From Sphingorhabdus sp. (lineage in GTDB: Bacteria; Pseudomonadota; Alphaproteobacteria; Sphingomonadales; Sphingomonadaceae): 64,000 nucleotides of DNA. Made by a program: the position numbers and the translations under genes. This document shows positions 27,369 to 36,061 of the stretch, in pieces. Each line of letters opens with the position of its first letter. Position 1 is the stretch's first letter. The DNA lies in NCBI RefSeq assembly GCF_023910635.1, contig NZ_JAAVVZ010000009.1:46865-110864 (forward strand), read 5' to 3'. Under the pieces are notes generated by a model. It was given only the letters and a program-made list of their open reading frames with translations, did no database searches and was not told the origin of the DNA.

Positions 27369-28703
27369 ATGGCCGACCCCAAATCTTCGCGCGCGCCTTT
27401 TGGAGCGACGGGGGTATTGGTTCTGGCGTCCGGGGAAGTCATCTGGGGCAGGGGCTTTGGCGCCGAGGGGCAGGCGGTTGGTGAAGTGTGCTTCAACACC
27501 GCAATGACGGGGTATCAGGAGGTGATGACCGACCCGTCCTACGCCGGGCAAATCATAAACTTCACCTTTCCGCATATTGGCAATGTCGGCACGAACCCAG
27601 AGGATGTCGAGGCGCTGAACCCGCATACCTTGGGCGCGATTGTGCGGCAAGATGTAACGGACCCATCCAATTTCCGCAGCACGCAGCATTTTGACGCATG
27701 GATGAAGGCCAATGGCCGCATCGGCATTTCGGGCGTTGATACCCGCGCGCTGACCCGGCTTATCCGCGTTGCCGGTGCACCAAACGCCGTGATTGCGCAT
27801 TCGGCGAAGGGTGATTTCGATGTGCCTGCCATGCTGGCGCGGGCAAAGGCTTGGGCAGGGCTTGAGGGCATGGACCTAGCCAAGGATGTGACGACGTTGC
27901 AGACCTACGGATGGGATCAGGGGTTGTGGACGTTGGGTGATGGTTACGCCTCACCCCTCTCCTTCAGGGGAGGGGGGCTCGCCAGCTCTGTCCCCCGGAC
28001 AGAGCAAAAGGGCGAGCCGGGTGGGGTCTCTCCGTCTGGCGCTGCGTTTGCCGATATGTCGCCGCCCACCCCTAACCCAGTGGAGCCTCTCGGACCAGTC
28101 CGGGGGACTGGTCCCTCCACTCGCCTGCGGGAGGGGAACAAAAAACCACGCGTCGTCGCCATTGATTATGGCATAAAGCACAATATCCTGCGTAACCTCG
28201 TCGATGTCGGTTGCGACGTTACCGTCGTTAGCGCCACCGCGAGCTTTGAGGAAATCATGGCCCACGCGCCCGATGGCCTGTTCCTGTCAAACGGCCCCGG
28301 CGATCCTGCCGCAACGGGCGTTTATGCCGTCCCCGTCATCAAGCAATGGCTTGAGACCAAAAAGCCTTTATTCGGTATTTGCCTCGGGCATCAGATGCTT
28401 GGCCTTGCCGTTGGCGCGAAGACCGAGAAGATGCATCAGGGCCATCGCGGCGCAAACCATCCGGTCAAGCGCCTCAGCGACGGTGCGGTCGAAATCACCA
28501 GCATGAACCACGGCTTTGCAGTGGACGCCGCGACCTTGCCCGCCAACGCGAAGGCCACGCATATCAGCCTGTTCGACGGCAGCAATTGCGGCTTCGAACT
28601 CGCCGACCAGCCGGCATTTTCGGTACAATACCACCCCGAAGCCTCACCCGGCCCGCAGGACAGCCATTATCTGTTCGAGAAATTCGCGGGGATGATGAAA
28701 TGA
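27369..28703 (+). CDS. carA: Carbamoyl-phosphate synthase small subunit, with in-frame palindromic insertion
   Basis: 444 residues, about 60 longer than usual. CarA is the glutaminase subunit feeding ammonia to CarB for arginine and pyrimidine synthesis. The N-terminal domain (about 10-150: 'GEVIWGRGFGAEGQAVGEVCFNTAM' region) and the class I glutaminase with Cys in 'LFGICLGHQMLG' and His/Glu in 'QYHPEASPGP' are intact. Between them, about residues 194-256, lies a Gly/Pro-rich stretch encoded by nested GC-rich palindromes ending 'STRLREGN'. The insert keeps frame and falls in the interdomain linker, so the enzyme probably works. Start ATG 27369 has AGGAG upstream. Confidence 0.96.
   Translation: MADPKSSRAPFGATGVLVLASGEVIWGRGFGAEGQAVGEVCFNTAMTGYQEVMTDPSYAGQIINFTFPHIGNVGTNPEDVEALNPHTLGAIVRQDVTDPSNFRSTQHFDAWMKANGRIGISGVDTRALTRLIRVAGAPNAVIAHSAKGDFDVPAMLARAKAWAGLEGMDLAKDVTTLQTYGWDQGLWTLGDGYASPLSFRGGGLASSVPRTEQKGEPGGVSPSGAAFADMSPPTPNPVEPLGPVRGTGPSTRLREGNKKPRVVAIDYGIKHNILRNLVDVGCDVTVVSATASFEEIMAHAPDGLFLSNGPGDPAATGVYAVPVIKQWLETKKPLFGICLGHQMLGLAVGAKTEKMHQGHRGANHPVKRLSDGAVEITSMNHGFAVDAATLPANAKATHISLFDGSNCGFELADQPAFSVQYHPEASPGPQDSHYLFEKFAGMMK
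27949..28138. repeat. Nested palindromic repeat inserted inside carA
   Basis: About 190 bases of successive hairpins. One is CCCCTCT/AGGGGAGGGG. The second is GCTCGCC (27977-27983) with GGCGAGC (28011-28017), enclosing GCTCTGTCC/GGACAGAGC. The third is GTGGAG with CTCCAC, enclosing GGACCAGTCC/GGGACTGGTCC. It ends with the CCTGCGGGAGGGG half of the SRLREG unit. No stop codon arises in the carA frame. Confidence 0.85.
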
Positions 28704-29149
28704 TTTTGAACTTTAAATCGGGCTTGCTTTTTTTTGGGTTGGCGATGTTACCTACTGAAGCAGCAATGGCTCGGATTGTAGCAGATTGTGGAGTCTCTAA
28801 CGGCAAGGCATACTACGCGCATCCGGATCGCAACCGTTGGCAAGATGACCAAACGTCTGAAGGAAGGACTATTGTTGATGTTCTGCCAGACGGAACTGCG
28901 ACGGTTATCGTGCGAAATGCGTTTGAGGTAACCTCTGACGTCAGAGATTTCGGCGGCAAACCGCTCGTTCTATCACGCTCTGCCGATTGGAGTGAGTTTA
29001 CTATCGTCGTAGCGTATGAAGGTGGAACGGTTGAAACTTATTTGTTGACGGACAAAGGCGGGTTTCGGTCGATGTTGATGACGGTCACGCGGCATAGTGC
29101 TGGTCCAGTGCCACCGAAGGTGTCTGCCTACGTTGCTCGGTGCGAGTAG
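28700..29149 (+). CDS. Small secreted protein of unknown function
   Basis: 149 residues. A signal peptide is clear: Lys6, hydrophobic 'SGLLFFGLAMLPTEAAMA', then the mature part from about 'RIVADCGVSNGKAYY'. The mature domain is beta-rich ('GTATVIVRNAFEVTSDVRDF', 'EFTIVVAYEGGTVETYLL'), with Cys29 and Cys148 possibly forming a disulfide. I do not recognise the family. The ATG overlaps the carA stop (ATGA), so it is co-translated with carA. It may be a passenger in the carA-carB gap. Confidence 0.65.
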   Translation: MILNFKSGLLFFGLAMLPTEAAMARIVADCGVSNGKAYYAHPDRNRWQDDQTSEGRTIVDVLPDGTATVIVRNAFEVTSDVRDFGGKPLVLSRSADWSEFTIVVAYEGGTVETYLLTDKGGFRSMLMTVTRHSAGPVPPKVSAYVARCE

Positions 29150-29178
29150 CTTAAATGCCCAAACGCACTGACATAAAT

Positions 29179-29330
29179 TCTATCCCTCCCTCACCCCCTT
29201 TAGGGGGAGAGGGAGAGCTTCGCGTAGCGAAGCAGGGAGAGGGGGCAGTGTGCTTTGGGGACTGCCCCCTCTCCCTGACCTCCCGTTGGTCGGTCTGTCC
29301 CTCGCCCCCTGAAGGGGGTGAGGGATTAAG
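29179..29330. repeat. C-rich palindromic repeat block upstream of the DUF559 remnant
   Basis: Contains CCCTCACCCCCTTTAGGGGGAGAGGGAG, given here as arms CTCACCCCCTTT and GGGGGAGAGGGAG. It also has the short palindrome GCTTCGCGTAGCGAAGC and a second block ending CCCCCTGAAGGGGGTGAGGG. A related block follows the remnant at 29689-29752. Confidence 0.7.
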
Positions 29331-29685
29331 ACCAATCCCTATTAATCGCCGCCAAGATCATCCGCGCGACGCCTTCGGGGTTTTCAAAAACGTCGCGATT
29401 GGCGAAGCGGATAACCTTGTAGCCCTTGCTTTCCATGAAACTGGTGCGCGCGGCGTCTTGGGCTTCGTTCCCCGCATGGCTGTCGCCATCAAGTTCGATG
29501 ACAAGCCTGTGGCTCCGCGCAGCGAAGTCGGCGATTTAATGCGGGCCAAAGACCATTTGGCGGACGAATTTAATGCCCTCCAGCCTGCCACCGCGCAGGA
29601 TCGACCAGAGCTTTGCCTCGGGCGGGGTCATTTCGGTTCGCAGAGTTTTGGCGTTCGCGCGGGTGCCGATATTGCGCTTGGTCAT
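29326..29685 (-). pseudogene. DUF559 endonuclease-like gene with in-frame stop
   Basis: Read on the minus strand from ATG 29685, this gives a DUF559 protein of 119 codons. It opens 'MTKRNIGTRANAKTLRTEMT', 'PPEAKLWSILRGGRLEGIKF', 'VRQMVFGPH'. Then comes a TAA at codon 50 (29536-29538), and the frame resumes with the core 'IADFAARSHRLVIELDG', 'DSHAGNEAQDAARTSFMESK' and 'GYKVIRFANRDVFENPEG'. The stop falls just before the catalytic ADF motif, so the gene is broken unless read through. It is flanked by C-rich palindromes, as the intact DUF559 gene at 26176 is flanked by its own. Confidence 0.8.
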
Positions 29686-29688
29686 CTT

Positions 29689-29752
29689 ACTCCCCCCTCT
29701 CCCTGGCGCTTCGCGCCTGTCCCTCTCCCCCTGAAGGGGGTGAGGGAAGTTC
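29689..29752. repeat. C-rich palindromic repeat block before carB
   Basis: CCCCCTCTCCCTGGCGCTTC followed by CCCTCTCCCCCTGAAGGGGG and TGAGGGA, similar to the blocks at 29179-29330. It lies 13 bases before the carB start, so the carB ribosome site must lie in or beside the repeat. Confidence 0.7.
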
Positions 29753-29764
29753 CGGACCTACATT

Positions 29765-32700
29765 ATGCCTAAAAGAACCGATATAAAATCCATCCTCATC
29801 ATCGGCGCTGGCCCCATCATCATCGGGCAGGCGTGCGAGTTTGATTATTCGGGGACGCAGGCGTGTAAGGCGCTGCGGGAGGAGGGGTATCGCATCATTC
29901 TCGTCAATTCCAATCCGGCGACGATCATGACCGATCCGGATATGGCGGACGCGACCTATGTTGAGCCGATTACCCCCGAAATCGTCGCCAAAATCATTGA
30001 AAAAGAACGCCCCGACGCGGTGTTGCCGACGATGGGTGGGCAGACGGCGCTAAACGTTGCTTTGGCGTTGTTCAACGATGGCACGCTGGCAAAATATGGC
30101 GTCGAGATGATCGGCGCGGATGCCGAGGCGATTGATAAGGCCGAGGACCGGATCAAGTTCCGCGACGCGATGACCAAAATCGGGCTGGAATCGGCGCGTT
30201 CGGGCATCGCGCATTCGATGGAAGAGGCGTTGGAGGTGCTGGAACGCACGGGCCTGCCATCGATCATCCGCCCCAGCTTCACCATGGGCGGTACCGGCGG
30301 CGGGATTGCCTATAATCGTGACGAATTTATCCATATCGTCACGGGCGGGTTGGATGCTTCACCGACGACCGAAGTGTTGATTGAGGAATCGCTGCTCGGT
30401 TGGAAAGAATATGAGATGGAAGTCGTGCGCGACCGCGCCGACAACGCCATCATCATTTGCTCCATCGAAAATATTGACCCTATGGGCGTGCATACCGGCG
30501 ATTCCATCACCGTTGCGCCAGCACTGACGCTGACCGATAAAGAATATCAGATCATGCGCAACGCCAGCATCGCGTGTTTGCGGGAAATTGGTGTAGAAAC
30601 AGGTGGTTCGAACGTACAGTTCGCAGTAAATCCAGCCGATGGCCGCTTGATCGTCATCGAAATGAACCCGCGTGTGTCGCGTTCTTCGGCGCTGGCGTCA
30701 AAGGCAACGGGCTTCCCCATCGCCAAGGTCGCGGCGAAGCTGGCGGTCGGCTATACGCTCGACGAGATTACCAACGACATTACGGGCGCAACGCCAGCGT
30801 CGTTTGAACCGACGATTGACTATGTCGTCACCAAAATCCCGCGTTTCGCCTTTGAAAAGTTCAAGGGAGCCGAACCATTGCTGTCCACGGCGATGAAGTC
30901 CGTGGGTGAAGTGATGGCGATTGGCCGTAACATTCACGAAAGCATGCAAAAGGCGCTGCGTGGGTTGGAGACTGGGCTTTCGGGTTTCAATTATATCGAT
31001 GCCCTGCGTGGCGCATCTAAGGATGAATTATCGGCGGAACTCAGCCGCGCAACACCCGACCGCTTGTTGGTCGCGGCGCAAGCCCTGCGGGAGGGTATGA
31101 GCGTCGCAGAAATCCATGCCATCGCGAAGTTCGACCCATGGTTCCTCGAACGGCTACAAGAAATCATCGCCGCCGAAAATGACGTCAAGACCAACGGACT
31201 GCCCAATAGCCAAGAGGCGCTGCGCCGTTTGAAGGCCATGGGCTTCTCCGACAAAAGGCTTGCCTATCTTGCGGTGGAATCGGTCAATATGCGCCCTGGC
31301 ATGGAAACGGCCATTCGCCGGGGTTCGGGCATTGCGATGCAGGCCGCCCGCGCGATGGCAGGCGCGGTGACCGAAGACGAAGTGCGCGCGCTGCGCCACA
31401 AATTGGGCGTGCGTCCGGTGTTCAAGCGTATCGACACATGTGCTGCGGAATTTGAGGCAAAAACGCCATATATGTATTCCACGTATGAAGCGCCAAGCTT
31501 TGGCACGCCAGAGTGTGAGAGCGCGCCTACGAACCGCGAAAAAATTGTCATCTTGGGCGGCGGGCCGAACCGTATTGGGCAGGGGATCGAATTTGATTAT
31601 TGCTGCGTCCATGCGTGCTTTGCACTGGCGGATGCAGGCTATGAAACGATCATGGTCAACTGTAACCCGGAAACGGTGTCGACCGATTATGACACATCGG
31701 ATCGGCTGTATTTCGAACCGCTGACCGCCGAGGACGTGCTGGAAATCCTGCATGTCGAGCAACAGAATGGCACGCTGAAGGGCGTCATTGTCCAGTTCGG
31801 CGGGCAGACGCCGTTGAATTTGGCAAAGGCGCTTGAGGCGGCGGGTATTCCTATCTTGGGCACGTCGCCTGACGCTATTGACTTGGCCGAGGACCGCGAA
31901 CGCTTTGCCGCGCTGATCAACAAGTTGAAGCTTAAGCAGCCCGAAAACGGCATTGCGCGCAGCCGGGAAGAGGCAATCAAAGTCGCCGAGACCATTGGTT
32001 ACCCCGTGCTGATGCGGCCATCTTATGTGCTTGGCGGGCGCGCGATGGAAATTGTTGATACGCAAGCGCAGTTGGAAAACTACATTCAGACAGCGGTGAT
32101 CGTCTCCGGCGACTCGCCGGTTTTGATCGACAGCTATTTGCGCGACGCGATTGAGGTTGATGTCGATGCCTTGTGCGATGGCGACGAAGTTGTTGTCGCT
32201 GGCATCCTGCAACATATCGAAGAGGCAGGCGTGCATAGCGGCGACTCTGCGTGCACTATCCCGCCATATAGCCTACCTGCCGACATCATTGCGGAAATCC
32301 GCCGCCAGACCGAATTGCTTGCGGTCAACCTGCATGTGCTCGGCCTGATGAACATCCAATTTGCGGTGAAAGAGGGCGAAGTTTACCTCATTGAGGTCAA
32401 TCCACGTGCATCGCGCACCGTCCCGTTTGTCGCCAAGGCCATTGGCGCGCCCATCGCCAAGATTGCCGCGCGCGTTATGGCGGGTGAGAAGTTGAAAGAT
32501 CTGCCGCCCATCAATCTCGATATTGATTATATCGCGGTGAAAGAGGCGGTGTTCCCCTTTGACCGCTTCCCCGGCGTTGATCCCGTGCTATCGCCCGAAA
32601 TGAAATCAACGGGCGAAGTCATGGGCATTGACCGTGATTTCGCGACGGCCTTTGCCAAATCACAAATTGGCGCGCGCATGCCACCGCCGATGAGCGGGAA

Positions 32701-33085
32701 ATTGTTCGTGTCCGTGAAAGATACCGACAAGCCGGTGATCGTGCCTGCCGTCCGTCAGGTTATCGCATGCGGTTTCACCGTCTGCGCGACCGGCGGCACT
32801 GCGGACTATTTGTTGGCGCAGGGCATAGAGGTCGAGCGCGTGAACAAGGTTGCACAAGGCCGCCCGCACATTGTCGACAAGATTAAGGATGGCGAAATTC
32901 AGCTTATTTTCAACACGACCGAAGGTTGGCAAAGCCTGAAAGACAGTGAAGAAATCCGTCGTTCCGCGTTGGTGGGCAAGGTTTCGCAATATACTACGGC
33001 TGCGGGAAGTGTTGCGGTTGCGCAGGCGATTGCCGCACTGCAACAACGGCAACTTGAAGTTCGGCCACTTCAAGACTATTATTAA
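29765..33085 (+). CDS. carB: Carbamoyl-phosphate synthase large subunit
   Basis: 1106 residues with the standard duplicated ATP-grasp structure. The N half makes carboxyphosphate ('[20 protein letters not shown]', '[18 protein letters not shown]'). An oligomerisation domain lies near 420-560. The C half phosphorylates carbamate ('[20 protein letters not shown]', '[18 protein letters not shown]'). The C-terminal MGS-type allosteric domain starts near 965 ('[12 protein letters not shown]'). It is separated from carA by the secreted-protein gene, repeats and a dead DUF559 gene, an unusually long gap for this pair. Only a weak ribosome site is visible before ATG 29765. Confidence 0.98.
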   Translation: MPKRTDIKSILIIGAGPIIIGQACEFDYSGTQACKALREEGYRIILVNSNPATIMTDPDMADATYVEPITPEIVAKIIEKERPDAVLPTMGGQTALNVALALFNDGTLAKYGVEMIGADAEAIDKAEDRIKFRDAMTKIGLESARSGIAHSMEEALEVLERTGLPSIIRPSFTMGGTGGGIAYNRDEFIHIVTGGLDASPTTEVLIEESLLGWKEYEMEVVRDRADNAIIICSIENIDPMGVHTGDSITVAPALTLTDKEYQIMRNASIACLREIGVETGGSNVQFAVNPADGRLIVIEMNPRVSRSSALASKATGFPIAKVAAKLAVGYTLDEITNDITGATPASFEPTIDYVVTKIPRFAFEKFKGAEPLLSTAMKSVGEVMAIGRNIHESMQKALRGLETGLSGFNYIDALRGASKDELSAELSRATPDRLLVAAQALREGMSVAEIHAIAKFDPWFLERLQEIIAAENDVKTNGLPNSQEALRRLKAMGFSDKRLAYLAVESVNMRPGMETAIRRGSGIAMQAARAMAGAVTEDEVRALRHKLGVRPVFKRIDTCAAEFEAKTPYMYSTYEAPSFGTPECESAPTNREKIVILGGGPNRIGQGIEFDYCCVHACFALADAGYETIMVNCNPETVSTDYDTSDRLYFEPLTAEDVLEILHVEQQNGTLKGVIVQFGGQTPLNLAKALEAAGIPILGTSPDAIDLAEDRERFAALINKLKLKQPENGIARSREEAIKVAETIGYPVLMRPSYVLGGRAMEIVDTQAQLENYIQTAVIVSGDSPVLIDSYLRDAIEVDVDALCDGDEVVVAGILQHIEEAGVHSGDSACTIPPYSLPADIIAEIRRQTELLAVNLHVLGLMNIQFAVKEGEVYLIEVNPRASRTVPFVAKAIGAPIAKIAARVMAGEKLKDLPPINLDIDYIAVKEAVFPFDRFPGVDPVLSPEMKSTGEVMGIDRDFATAFAKSQIGARMPPPMSGKLFVSVKDTDKPVIVPAVRQVIACGFTVCATGGTADYLLAQGIEVERVNKVAQGRPHIVDKIKDGEIQLIFNTTEGWQSLKDSEEIRRSALVGKVSQYTTAAGSVAVAQAIAALQQRQLEVRPLQDYY

Positions 33086-33183
33086 TAGGCGCAGTATCTT
33101 TCCCCGACAATTGAACTGCATATCGGATGCGTTGTTAGCATGCGTCCGGTCGGGATATTTTTGTGACGAAGGGTTTTTGCCTG

Positions 33184-33660
33184 ATGGCGAGTTTTGAGAA
33201 ATATCCGATGTTGGCCGAAGGCTATGAAAAGCTGACGACCGACCTGAAGCGCCTTCGTGACGAACGGCCGTTGATTGTGGAAGCAATCGAGGAAGCGCGT
33301 GCGCATGGTGATCTATCGGAAAATGCCGAATATCATGCTGCCAAGGAACGTCAGGGCCAGGTTGAAGCCGCGATTTCGGACATCGAGGACAAGATTGGTC
33401 GTGCGCAGATTATCGACCCTTCAACCCTGTCGGGCGACAAAATCGTCTTCGGTGCGACCGTTAACTTGTTAGATGAAAATGATAAGCCCGTGCGCTATCA
33501 ACTTGTTGGCGAGACCGAAGCAGACGCAAAAGCGGGCCGCATTTCGTATAATTCGCCCCTGGGCCGCGCCCTCATCGGACGCGTTGTCGAAGACGAGGTC
33601 GAATTGACTGTGCCGTCTGGCGACAAATATTATCTCGTATCGAAAATCGAGTTCATCTGA
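33184..33660 (+). CDS. greA: Transcription elongation factor GreA
   Basis: 158 residues, the usual length. GreA inserts a coiled-coil into the RNA polymerase secondary channel and stimulates cleavage of backtracked RNA. The coiled coil (about 5-75) carries the acidic tip '[17 protein letters not shown]'. The C-terminal FKBP-like domain includes '[20 protein letters not shown]'. ATG 33184 begins '[10 protein letters not shown]', as in homologues; the longer form from 33163 is rejected. Confidence 0.97.
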   Translation: MASFEKYPMLAEGYEKLTTDLKRLRDERPLIVEAIEEARAHGDLSENAEYHAAKERQGQVEAAISDIEDKIGRAQIIDPSTLSGDKIVFGATVNLLDENDKPVRYQLVGETEADAKAGRISYNSPLGRALIGRVVEDEVELTVPSGDKYYLVSKIEFI

Positions 33661-33672
33661 TCATGCGCTTCG

Positions 33673-34365
33673 GTGGGAAGCGTCAAACGGCCACGGCCTG
33701 ATATGCAGTTTCCGCGTGGCCCTGTTACCAACGCATTGGTGGTCATCAATTTGGTGATCGCAGTAATATTGTTGGTTCCGTCTTGGTGGCAATATGCGGT
33801 GATATCGGGCGGGCTATTCCCGATCCGCCTAAGCACTGGTAGCGGGGCGTTTTCAGATGTCGCGTTCTTGGTGCCAGCGTTTTTGACGCCTTTATCGGCG
33901 GCGTTTCTGCATGGCGGTGTCGCGCATGTCGTGATGAACATGCTGATGCTTTTGCTTATCGGTAAGATGGTGGAGCGCGTATTAGGCGGTGGGCTCTATC
34001 TCGCGCTTTACATCGGATCGGCTTATATTGCCGCAGCTATGGAGTGGTTTGCGTCATTCATGGCTTGGCCGATGTCTGTAGACATGATGGCGCCAGCCAT
34101 TGGTGCAAGCGGTGCTATTTCGGGTATTATTGGCACTTTTGTGCTGCTCTTTCCGAACAAAAAACCAAAGGCTTGGGGACCGATCCCCGCCGAATATGCG
34201 CGGCCATTGCATTTAACCATAGCTTGGGCTGGGTTAAATCTTGCGCTTGGGTTCGTGGGGCCTAGCTTTGGAATCGCTATCGCAATATGGTCGCACATTG
34301 GCGGGTTTATCGCCGGATTATTGCTGGCGCGGCCCTTGTTATTGTGGCGGTATAGGCACGCTTAA
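33673..34365 (+). CDS. Rhomboid-family intramembrane serine protease
   Basis: 230 residues (220 if ATG 33703, 'MQFPRGPVTN', is used), with about six transmembrane helices. The catalytic Ser lies in 'IGASGAISGIIG' (GxSG) and the His in 'SHIGGFIAGLL'. The 'FLHGGVAHVVMNMLMLL' segment is the conserved rhomboid HxxxxHxxxN motif. It cleaves membrane-embedded substrates, unknown here. It follows greA by 12 bases on the same strand and is probably co-transcribed. A MITE-like repeat lies just downstream. Confidence 0.92.
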   Translation: MGSVKRPRPDMQFPRGPVTNALVVINLVIAVILLVPSWWQYAVISGGLFPIRLSTGSGAFSDVAFLVPAFLTPLSAAFLHGGVAHVVMNMLMLLLIGKMVERVLGGGLYLALYIGSAYIAAAMEWFASFMAWPMSVDMMAPAIGASGAISGIIGTFVLLFPNKKPKAWGPIPAEYARPLHLTIAWAGLNLALGFVGPSFGIAIAIWSHIGGFIAGLLLARPLLLWRYRHA

Positions 34366-34385
34366 TCGGCGCTGCGTGCCGTTAT

Positions 34386-34566
34386 TAGGGTCAGGACCAC
34401 TTAAATCCACCTTCGCGGCGTCAAGACGTCCTTCGGATTTGACCCATACTGCCCATTGCCGCGTTGGCAAAGCTAGACTTAGAACCACTAAGCCTGCGCC
34501 TTGCCGCCTTGCACTGAACAGTATGGCCTCAAACCGCGAAGGTGGATTTAAGTTGTCCTGACCCTA
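34386..34566. mobile_element. MITE-like element, 181 bp
   Basis: Both ends read TAGGGTCAGGAC inward, and the inverted repeats extend to about 33 bp with a single mismatch (inner part ...TTAAATCCACCTTCGCGG). The interior matches, in opposite orientation, the element at 42124-42405, including a spurious open frame 'RLALNSMASNREGGF' in both copies. No transposase is encoded. The right-end bases CTA form the stop codon of the DUF4170 gene. Confidence 0.8.
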
Positions 34567-34782
34567 GCTTTCGGGCTGCAAAAGCTTGTGCAAATGCACC
34601 ACAACATATTTCATTTCGGCATCATCAACCGTGCGCTGGGCCGCTCCGCGCCATGCCTCCTCCGCACTGGCATAATCGGGAAACATACCGATAATGTCCA
34701 AATCTTCGAGGTTGGTAAAGTTTAACGTCTGCGGGTTGTCAACGCGGCCGCCGAAAACGAGATGTAATTTCGTATCGCTCAA
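34564..34782 (-). CDS. DUF4170 protein
   Basis: 72 residues matching the small DUF4170 family of Alphaproteobacteria: 'KLHLVFGGRVDNPQTLNF', 'GMFPDYASAEEAWRGAAQRTVDDAEMKYVVVHLHKLL' (given as contiguous segments 'GMFPDYASAEEAWRGAAQ' and 'DAEMKYVVVHLHKLL'). The function is unknown. Its TAG stop is supplied by the terminal CTAG of the adjacent MITE-like element. Confidence 0.85.
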   Translation of the reverse strand: MSDTKLHLVFGGRVDNPQTLNFTNLEDLDIIGMFPDYASAEEAWRGAAQRTVDDAEMKYVVVHLHKLLQPES

Positions 34783-34792
34783 ACAACTATCC

Positions 34793-35278
34793 TTAACTTT
34801 TTTCCTTGGCCGCCTCTGTAGCGGCCTGACCTGCGGCTTTTACTGCGAGAGCTGCCTTGCTGACAAGCTCTCTGAATTGCGCACGCATCGCTTCGCCATT
34901 TAGCCCAAGCGTGTCCACTTGGCTCATGCCCGCAACTTTTGCAGCTTCGGCTATTTTGCGGGCTTTTTTGTTCAATTTTTTGCCCGCCTTGCCCAACACT
35001 TTGGTCTCGCGTTCGGTCCGCGGTAAAAGCGCGCCGACAATCGCACCAATGGCAATTCCGCCCAATATAATTGCCAGCGGACTTTTATCGACACTCTCAA
35101 TTGTTTTTGCTTTTGCCTGGCGTGCGATCACCTTCGACTGCTCTACGCCAGTCACGGCAGCATCTTTGCCTTTTTCAAAGGCCACCGAGGCCTTCTGACG
35201 CGCCGCAGCGCTTGAACGTGAGGTTTTTGCTTTCGCGCTATCAGCTGCGGATTTGATGCTGTCGCCAATCTTGCTCAT
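34793..35278 (-). CDS. Lys/Ala-rich protein with one membrane segment
   Basis: 161 residues. An Ala/Lys/Ser-rich amphipathic N-terminus (about 1-65) is followed by a Gly-rich membrane helix 'LAIILGGIAIGAIVGALL' near 68-85, then another Ala/Lys-rich helical part. The pattern is like DUF883/glycine-zipper stress proteins that bind ribosomes or the inner membrane. It is the last gene of a four-gene minus-strand run (36559 to 34793) of small membrane proteins. Confidence 0.7.
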   Translation of the reverse strand: MSKIGDSIKSAADSAKAKTSRSSAAARQKASVAFEKGKDAAVTGVEQSKVIARQAKAKTIESVDKSPLAIILGGIAIGAIVGALLPRTERETKVLGKAGKKLNKKARKIAEAAKVAGMSQVDTLGLNGEAMRAQFRELVSKAALAVKAAGQAATEAAKEKS

Positions 35279-35292
35279 ATATCGTTCCTATA

Positions 35293-35628
35293 TCATTTGC
35301 TGGTGGGCGTTTTGGTTTTACTGTGTCGCAGCCTCGAAATCCAACGCGAAATCGGACCGCGCGTCGCAATTAACAAGGCACTTACCCCTATCACACCAAC
35401 TATTGGGGCATTGTTCTTCGCAATTTGAACTGTTTCGTCTGCGATCTGCTTGGCTTGGGTGGTTTGACGTTCGACGAACCGCCGAAGTTGATTGCGTGGA
35501 TTAAGGACATCACGCGTGACGGCCAAGCTGTCTTTCAACTTACGCCGCAAATACCGCCGCTCCGCGTTGGATAAAATCACGCTTTCACGGTCAGTGACAA
35601 CGGGTTCTTCAGGTAAGATCGTCGACAT
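35293..35628 (-). CDS. DUF3618-like small membrane protein
   Basis: 111 residues: an N-terminal soluble helix 'NAERRYLRRKLKDSLAVTRD', then 'RQTTQAKQIADETVQIAKNN', and one membrane helix 'APIVGVIGVSALLIATRG'. It resembles DUF3618-type proteins that accompany phage-holin-family and DUF883 proteins. It overlaps the upstream holin-like gene by 20 bases, which indicates one transcript. Confidence 0.65.
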   Translation of the reverse strand: MSTILPEEPVVTDRESVILSNAERRYLRRKLKDSLAVTRDVLNPRNQLRRFVERQTTQAKQIADETVQIAKNNAPIVGVIGVSALLIATRGPISRWISRLRHSKTKTPTSK

Positions 35629-36010
35629 TTTTCTGTATTTCCGGGAAGTAAACTTTCCGCATCCATCTTCGGGCCAATGCGGCGAAAACTATGCCGATGA
35701 TTACAAAGCTTATGGTGACCAATATGGTTGCCGCCAATGGGCCAATTAATGGCGAAAGTGTAAGGACCAGCCCGAGCACCAGCGCAATGGACGCGCCGCC
35801 AAATGCGAAGGCCGCGATTGCGCCATAGCGGAACGACCAGCGAAATACGTGGCGCGTGTAATCTAGCCGCGACCGATGATAGCGCATTTCTGCCTTCACC
35901 ATCGCACGCAGATCCTCCATCACCAACGCAATCTGTTCGCTCGCGCTTGGCTCAATTGGCGGTGCTAGGTCTTCCAACGCTTCGAGCTGAGGTTCTTCGA
36001 TCTTCATCAT
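35609..36010 (-). CDS. Phage-holin-superfamily (DUF1469-type) membrane protein
   Basis: 133 residues. An amphipathic N-terminal helix ('EQIALVMEDLRAMVKAEM') precedes two hydrophobic helices, 'YGAIAAFAFGGASIALVLGL' and 'LAATILVTISFVIIGIVFAA'. This matches the holin-superfamily III/YqjE-like proteins found in bacterial stress operons rather than phage lysis genes. It sits between a DUF883-like and a DUF3618-like gene, as in the E. coli yqjCDE-type arrangement. Confidence 0.8.
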   Translation of the reverse strand: MMKIEEPQLEALEDLAPPIEPSASEQIALVMEDLRAMVKAEMRYHRSRLDYTRHVFRWSFRYGAIAAFAFGGASIALVLGLVLTLSPLIGPLAATILVTISFVIIGIVFAALARRWMRKVYFPEIQKNVDDLT

Positions 36011-36061
36011 ACCCGCTTATCGACCATTGGCGGCATTTTGCAATGCCGCCTGTGTTGCTAC

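Larger units (their letters stand above)
29155..29772 (+). pseudogene. Ghost carB start running into repeats
   Basis: ATG 29155 opens 'MPKRTDINSI', nine of ten residues equal to the real carB start '[10 protein letters not shown]' at 29765, with mostly synonymous differences. The frame then enters C-rich palindromes and the antisense of a DUF559 remnant. It stays open to a TAA at 29770-29772, eight bases inside carB. Probably not a protein of its own; it marks an insertion or recombination just inside carB, and could couple translation to carB. Confidence 0.5.

Noticed and set aside
28379..28699. 5' extension of the secreted-protein frame over the end of carA
   Set aside because: The upstream part is a shadow of carA; the ATGA overlap at 28700 and the signal peptide fix the start.
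31154..32236. 360-codon open frame antisense to carB
   Set aside because: It lies wholly inside a strongly conserved gene, the composition is that of a shadow frame in a GC-rich gene, and no ribosome site is seen.
34428..34561. Open frame inside the MITE-like repeat at 34386, also present in the 42124 copy
   Set aside because: The same peptide stretch appears only because the repeat DNA is shared; no start signal.
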